From a virus: 20,714 nucleotides of DNA. The stretch lies in the IMG/VR virus record IMGVR_UViG_3300030450_002913, positions 1-20,714 of that record. One strand, written 5' to 3'. Position 1 is the first letter of the stretch, and every line of letters starts with the position of its first letter. This document shows, piece after piece, positions 19,311 through 20,714 of the stretch. The position numbers were made by a program, and so were the translations under genes. Under the pieces are notes generated by a model, which saw nothing but the letters and a program-made list of their open reading frames with translations, searched no databases and was not told the DNA's origin.

Positions 19311-19358
19311 CTATTGCTACGTGCGCATAGTATCCTATTCATACATACGCAGCAATAG
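19311..19358. promoter_or_regulatory. Divergent control region with inverted CTATTGCTRCGT repeats
   Basis: CTATTGCTACGTGCG starts at 19311 on plus, and CTATTGCTGCGTATG reads from 19358 on minus; the two face each other between the HNH and excisionase-like starts. The first also contains a partial palindrome (CTAT-N4-ACGT-N4-ATAG). CTATTGCTAC occurs again at the edge of the attP core (17438-17429, minus). It could be a binding site for the excisionase-like protein. Confidence 0.45.
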
Positions 19359-19360
19359 GC

Positions 19361-19570
19361 ATGGCCATTAAATGGGTTACTCAAAGATCAGCAAGTGACG
19401 CTTTGGGGGTTAGTGAATCAACCCTTCAAAAATGGCGTAATAAAGATAAAATCTTGGTCATGGGAAAACATTTCAGGCGTACGACCCCAACCAACCAGAA
19501 ACTTCTATATGACTTAGAAGCCTGTGAAAAGACCTTGCATCAGCTCTGTACAACTCCATTAGAAGTTTGA
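19361..19570 (+). CDS. Excisionase-like MerR/AlpA-type HTH protein
   Basis: A 69-residue protein: WVTQRSASDALGVSESTLQK then WRNKDKILVMGKHFRRT, the winged HTH layout of small excisionase-type DNA-binding proteins (recognition helix around VSESTLQKW, wing with GKHFRR), and a C-terminal helix (LLYDLEACEKTLHQL). Next to an integrase, such a protein most likely directs excision or regulates int. It starts just after the inverted repeats at 19311-19358. A plain transcription regulator is the alternative. Confidence 0.65.
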   Translation: MAIKWVTQRSASDALGVSESTLQKWRNKDKILVMGKHFRRTTPTNQKLLYDLEACEKTLHQLCTTPLEV

Positions 19571-19580
19571 TCCTGCTAAC

Positions 19581-19630
19581 GTAAATGCAACTCAAGGCCG
19601 CTACGAACGCCATGAGTAAAAAGCATTTAC
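19581..19630 (+). repeat. 8-bp inverted repeat before the virion gene block
   Basis: GTAAATGC (19581-19588) and GCATTTAC (19623-19630) can form a hairpin with a 34-base loop that holds AAGGCCGCT, a near copy of the arm repeat. The 3' arm ends 9 bases before ATG 19640 and may affect translation there. Confidence 0.35.
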
Positions 19631-19639
19631 AACTGAACA

Positions 19640-19825
19640 ATGACTACTCCATTCTCTGCGGATGAGTGGCGCAATATTTTTCGAGGCTATAAAGATACCC
19701 CTGAAAATCAAATGGGAATCGAGATTTTGCGGCAACACCTCATCGAAGACGATGCTCAACTTCTTACTTCTGAGTCAACATGGTATAAGCACTACAAGCG
19801 CAATCCAAACGCCTATTTCCCATGA
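19640..19825 (+). CDS. Hypothetical protein (61 aa) coupled to the tail gene
   Basis: A small soluble protein (MTTPFSADEWRNIFRGYKDT, GIEILRQHLIEDDAQLLTSE, ending YKHYKRNPNAYFP). Acidic helical middle and basic C terminus. ATGA overlap with the next gene indicates co-translation. It opens the virion gene block; no domain recognised. Confidence 0.5.
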   Translation: MTTPFSADEWRNIFRGYKDTPENQMGIEILRQHLIEDDAQLLTSESTWYKHYKRNPNAYFP

Positions 19826-20568
19826 TCGTTTTAGACGTAAAAAGCGAATTGCCAAAAGGAGTGAAATGGACAAACGAAATGACAAAACAACTGCCATTTA
19901 GTGCTTCTCAGGCCTTGAACGCAACGGTAGGAAATAGAGCAGGCATTAATCAATTTCCTGAAGCCTCAAGTAAAGGGATATTGGCTGATATGAAACGCTT
20001 GATGAATAGAAACCTAGATAGGCCTAAAAAACAAACAGCAGAAGGCTTTTATGCAACGACTGCTAAGAAGACCGCTTTGTTCGTAAAAATCACGCCTAAA
20101 AACAGACCTTGGGATAGGAATAGATACATTGTTGGCAATATTGAGGGTGGAGATAGGCCCAATAAATGGATTGAATTAGAGGCCAGAAAATTAGGCAGTA
20201 TTCCAAGCAATATTTCTTTAGTACCTACATACAATGTCAAGCGTGATAATAAGCATGGCAATCCAAAAAGAACACAAATAAGGAATGCGTTTAAAGACGT
20301 TGGTAGTGGTAAGACATTTATAGGAAAGCCAGAGAACTCAACACGTCCTTTCGGTATTTACTCAGTAGCCAAGACAGGGAGCCTTGAGGCATTGTTCGTT
20401 GCTAAATCTTCTACTCAATACCCAACACTCTTGGCAGGTATGGAAAACTATGCCTACTCAAGAGCTAGTAGAACCTTTGGCCCTTATCTACGCAGAGCAC
20501 TTGAAAGAAATGTCAACGCAAGGATTAAGCAGGGGAAAGCTGACCTCAAAGCTGGATTATTCAGTTAG
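19822..20568 (+). CDS. Minor tail protein Z-like (neck/tail completion) protein
   Basis: A 248-residue protein. The N terminus LPFSASQALNATVGNRAG matches the 'pfa.a.ALN.tA' opening of the phage minor tail protein Z family. Later segments include TAEGFYATTAKKTALFVKIT, basic loops (KRDNKHGNPKRTQIRNAF), and a C-terminal helical region (FGPYLRRALERNVNARIKQG). Length and layout fit that family, which acts at tail completion or head-tail joining in siphoviruses. It supports the presence of a full virion module to the right of the window. Confidence 0.5.
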   Translation: MIVLDVKSELPKGVKWTNEMTKQLPFSASQALNATVGNRAGINQFPEASSKGILADMKRLMNRNLDRPKKQTAEGFYATTAKKTALFVKITPKNRPWDRNRYIVGNIEGGDRPNKWIELEARKLGSIPSNISLVPTYNVKRDNKHGNPKRTQIRNAFKDVGSGKTFIGKPENSTRPFGIYSVAKTGSLEALFVAKSSTQYPTLLAGMENYAYSRASRTFGPYLRRALERNVNARIKQGKADLKAGLFS

Positions 20569-20714
20569 GCACTAGATGTGGAATGCCTATTCTCAATAAG
20601 ATTTGCACGTTAAATAAATATGCCTCAGATCTTGTAGACATTTAGATGTATTCCTTGAGATCCCTTGGTATAACTGGGTCCTTCTCTGTAAATAGCCCGT
20701 GGGTCATCCGAAGG
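20569..20714. other. Right end: no clear gene
   Basis: Two short frames reach the window edge: plus from ATG 20646 (MYSLRSLGITGSFSVNSPW) and minus ending at TGA 20625 (reading ...AIYREGPSYTKGSQGIHLN). Neither has a ribosome site or recognisable family. One may be the edge of a real gene; the window stops too early to decide. Confidence 0.25.

Noticed and set aside
19307-19384. Upstream start of the HNH gene at 19384
   Set aside because: It would run through the divergent promoter and into the excisionase-like gene; ATG 19306 gives the normal N terminus.
17358-19570. Reading the element as a capsid-less tycheposon-type island rather than a phage
   Set aside because: The tRNA half plus tyrosine integrase fit such islands, but the long tail-fibre cluster and the Minor_tail_Z-like gene point to a full phage; the parent contig would settle it.
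1-20714. CRISPR array, insertion sequence or HIP1 repeats
   Set aside because: No regularly spaced repeats, no transposase frame and no GCGATCGC octamers were noticed; lack of HIP1 also fits marine picocyanobacterial elements.

Overview
The window looks like part of a temperate, probably siphovirus-like phage of a marine picocyanobacterium (Synechococcus/Prochlorococcus/Cyanobium type). The evidence is: a sigma factor of cyanobacterial group 1/2 build; half of a tRNA-Pro(UGG) gene beside a tyrosine integrase; tail-fibre families and small proteins of the kind common in marine cyanophages; a Minor_tail_Z-like protein; and densely packed genes with ATGA or TAATG junctions. No terminase, portal, capsid, polymerase or endolysin lies in the window. 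It is therefore a slice of a larger, possibly circularly permuted genome.

Layout. (1) 1-5177, plus strand, AT-rich: tail-fibre and receptor-binding genes, each followed by a small partner gene, then a 2-oxoglutarate/Fe(II)-oxygenase-like gene and small accessory genes. (2) 5190-8160: a membrane protein and a proline-rich membrane protein on plus, convergent with a four-gene minus-strand operon of one membrane protein and three Sec-signal proteins. (3) 8207-9248: very short genes, including a holin-like peptide. (4) 9294-10432: two small repressor-type transcription units, a strongly folded RNA candidate (9761-9873) and a long structured leader before a 62-residue gene, with two good intrinsic terminators. 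(5) 13883 down to 10438, minus strand: replication and recombination genes (RHH plus replication-protein C-terminal domain, PD-(D/E)XK nuclease, winged-helix protein, Holliday-junction resolvase). (6) 13931-15034: control region with an 18-bp perfect palindrome and a Cro/CI-like repressor gene. (7) 15082-17353: an ERF recombinase operon ending in the sigma factor. (8) 17358-19570: attP-like region, integrase, AP2-HNH endonuclease, excisionase-like gene. (9) 19581-20714: start of a virion gene block.

How it may work together. Five near-identical 12-bp operators (consensus GGGGTWNACYCC) sit on promoter elements of five units: gene 9448, the leader-62-aa unit, the leftward 11680-10438 genes, the repressor gene itself, and the ERF-sigma operon. 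This looks like a repressor regulon in which derepression would release recombination genes and a phage-encoded sigma factor, which could then redirect transcription. Direct repeats on both sides of the tRNA half indicate an intact attP, so the sequence probably represents the free, unintegrated phage genome. All functional calls come from reading sequence motifs; no database search was run.
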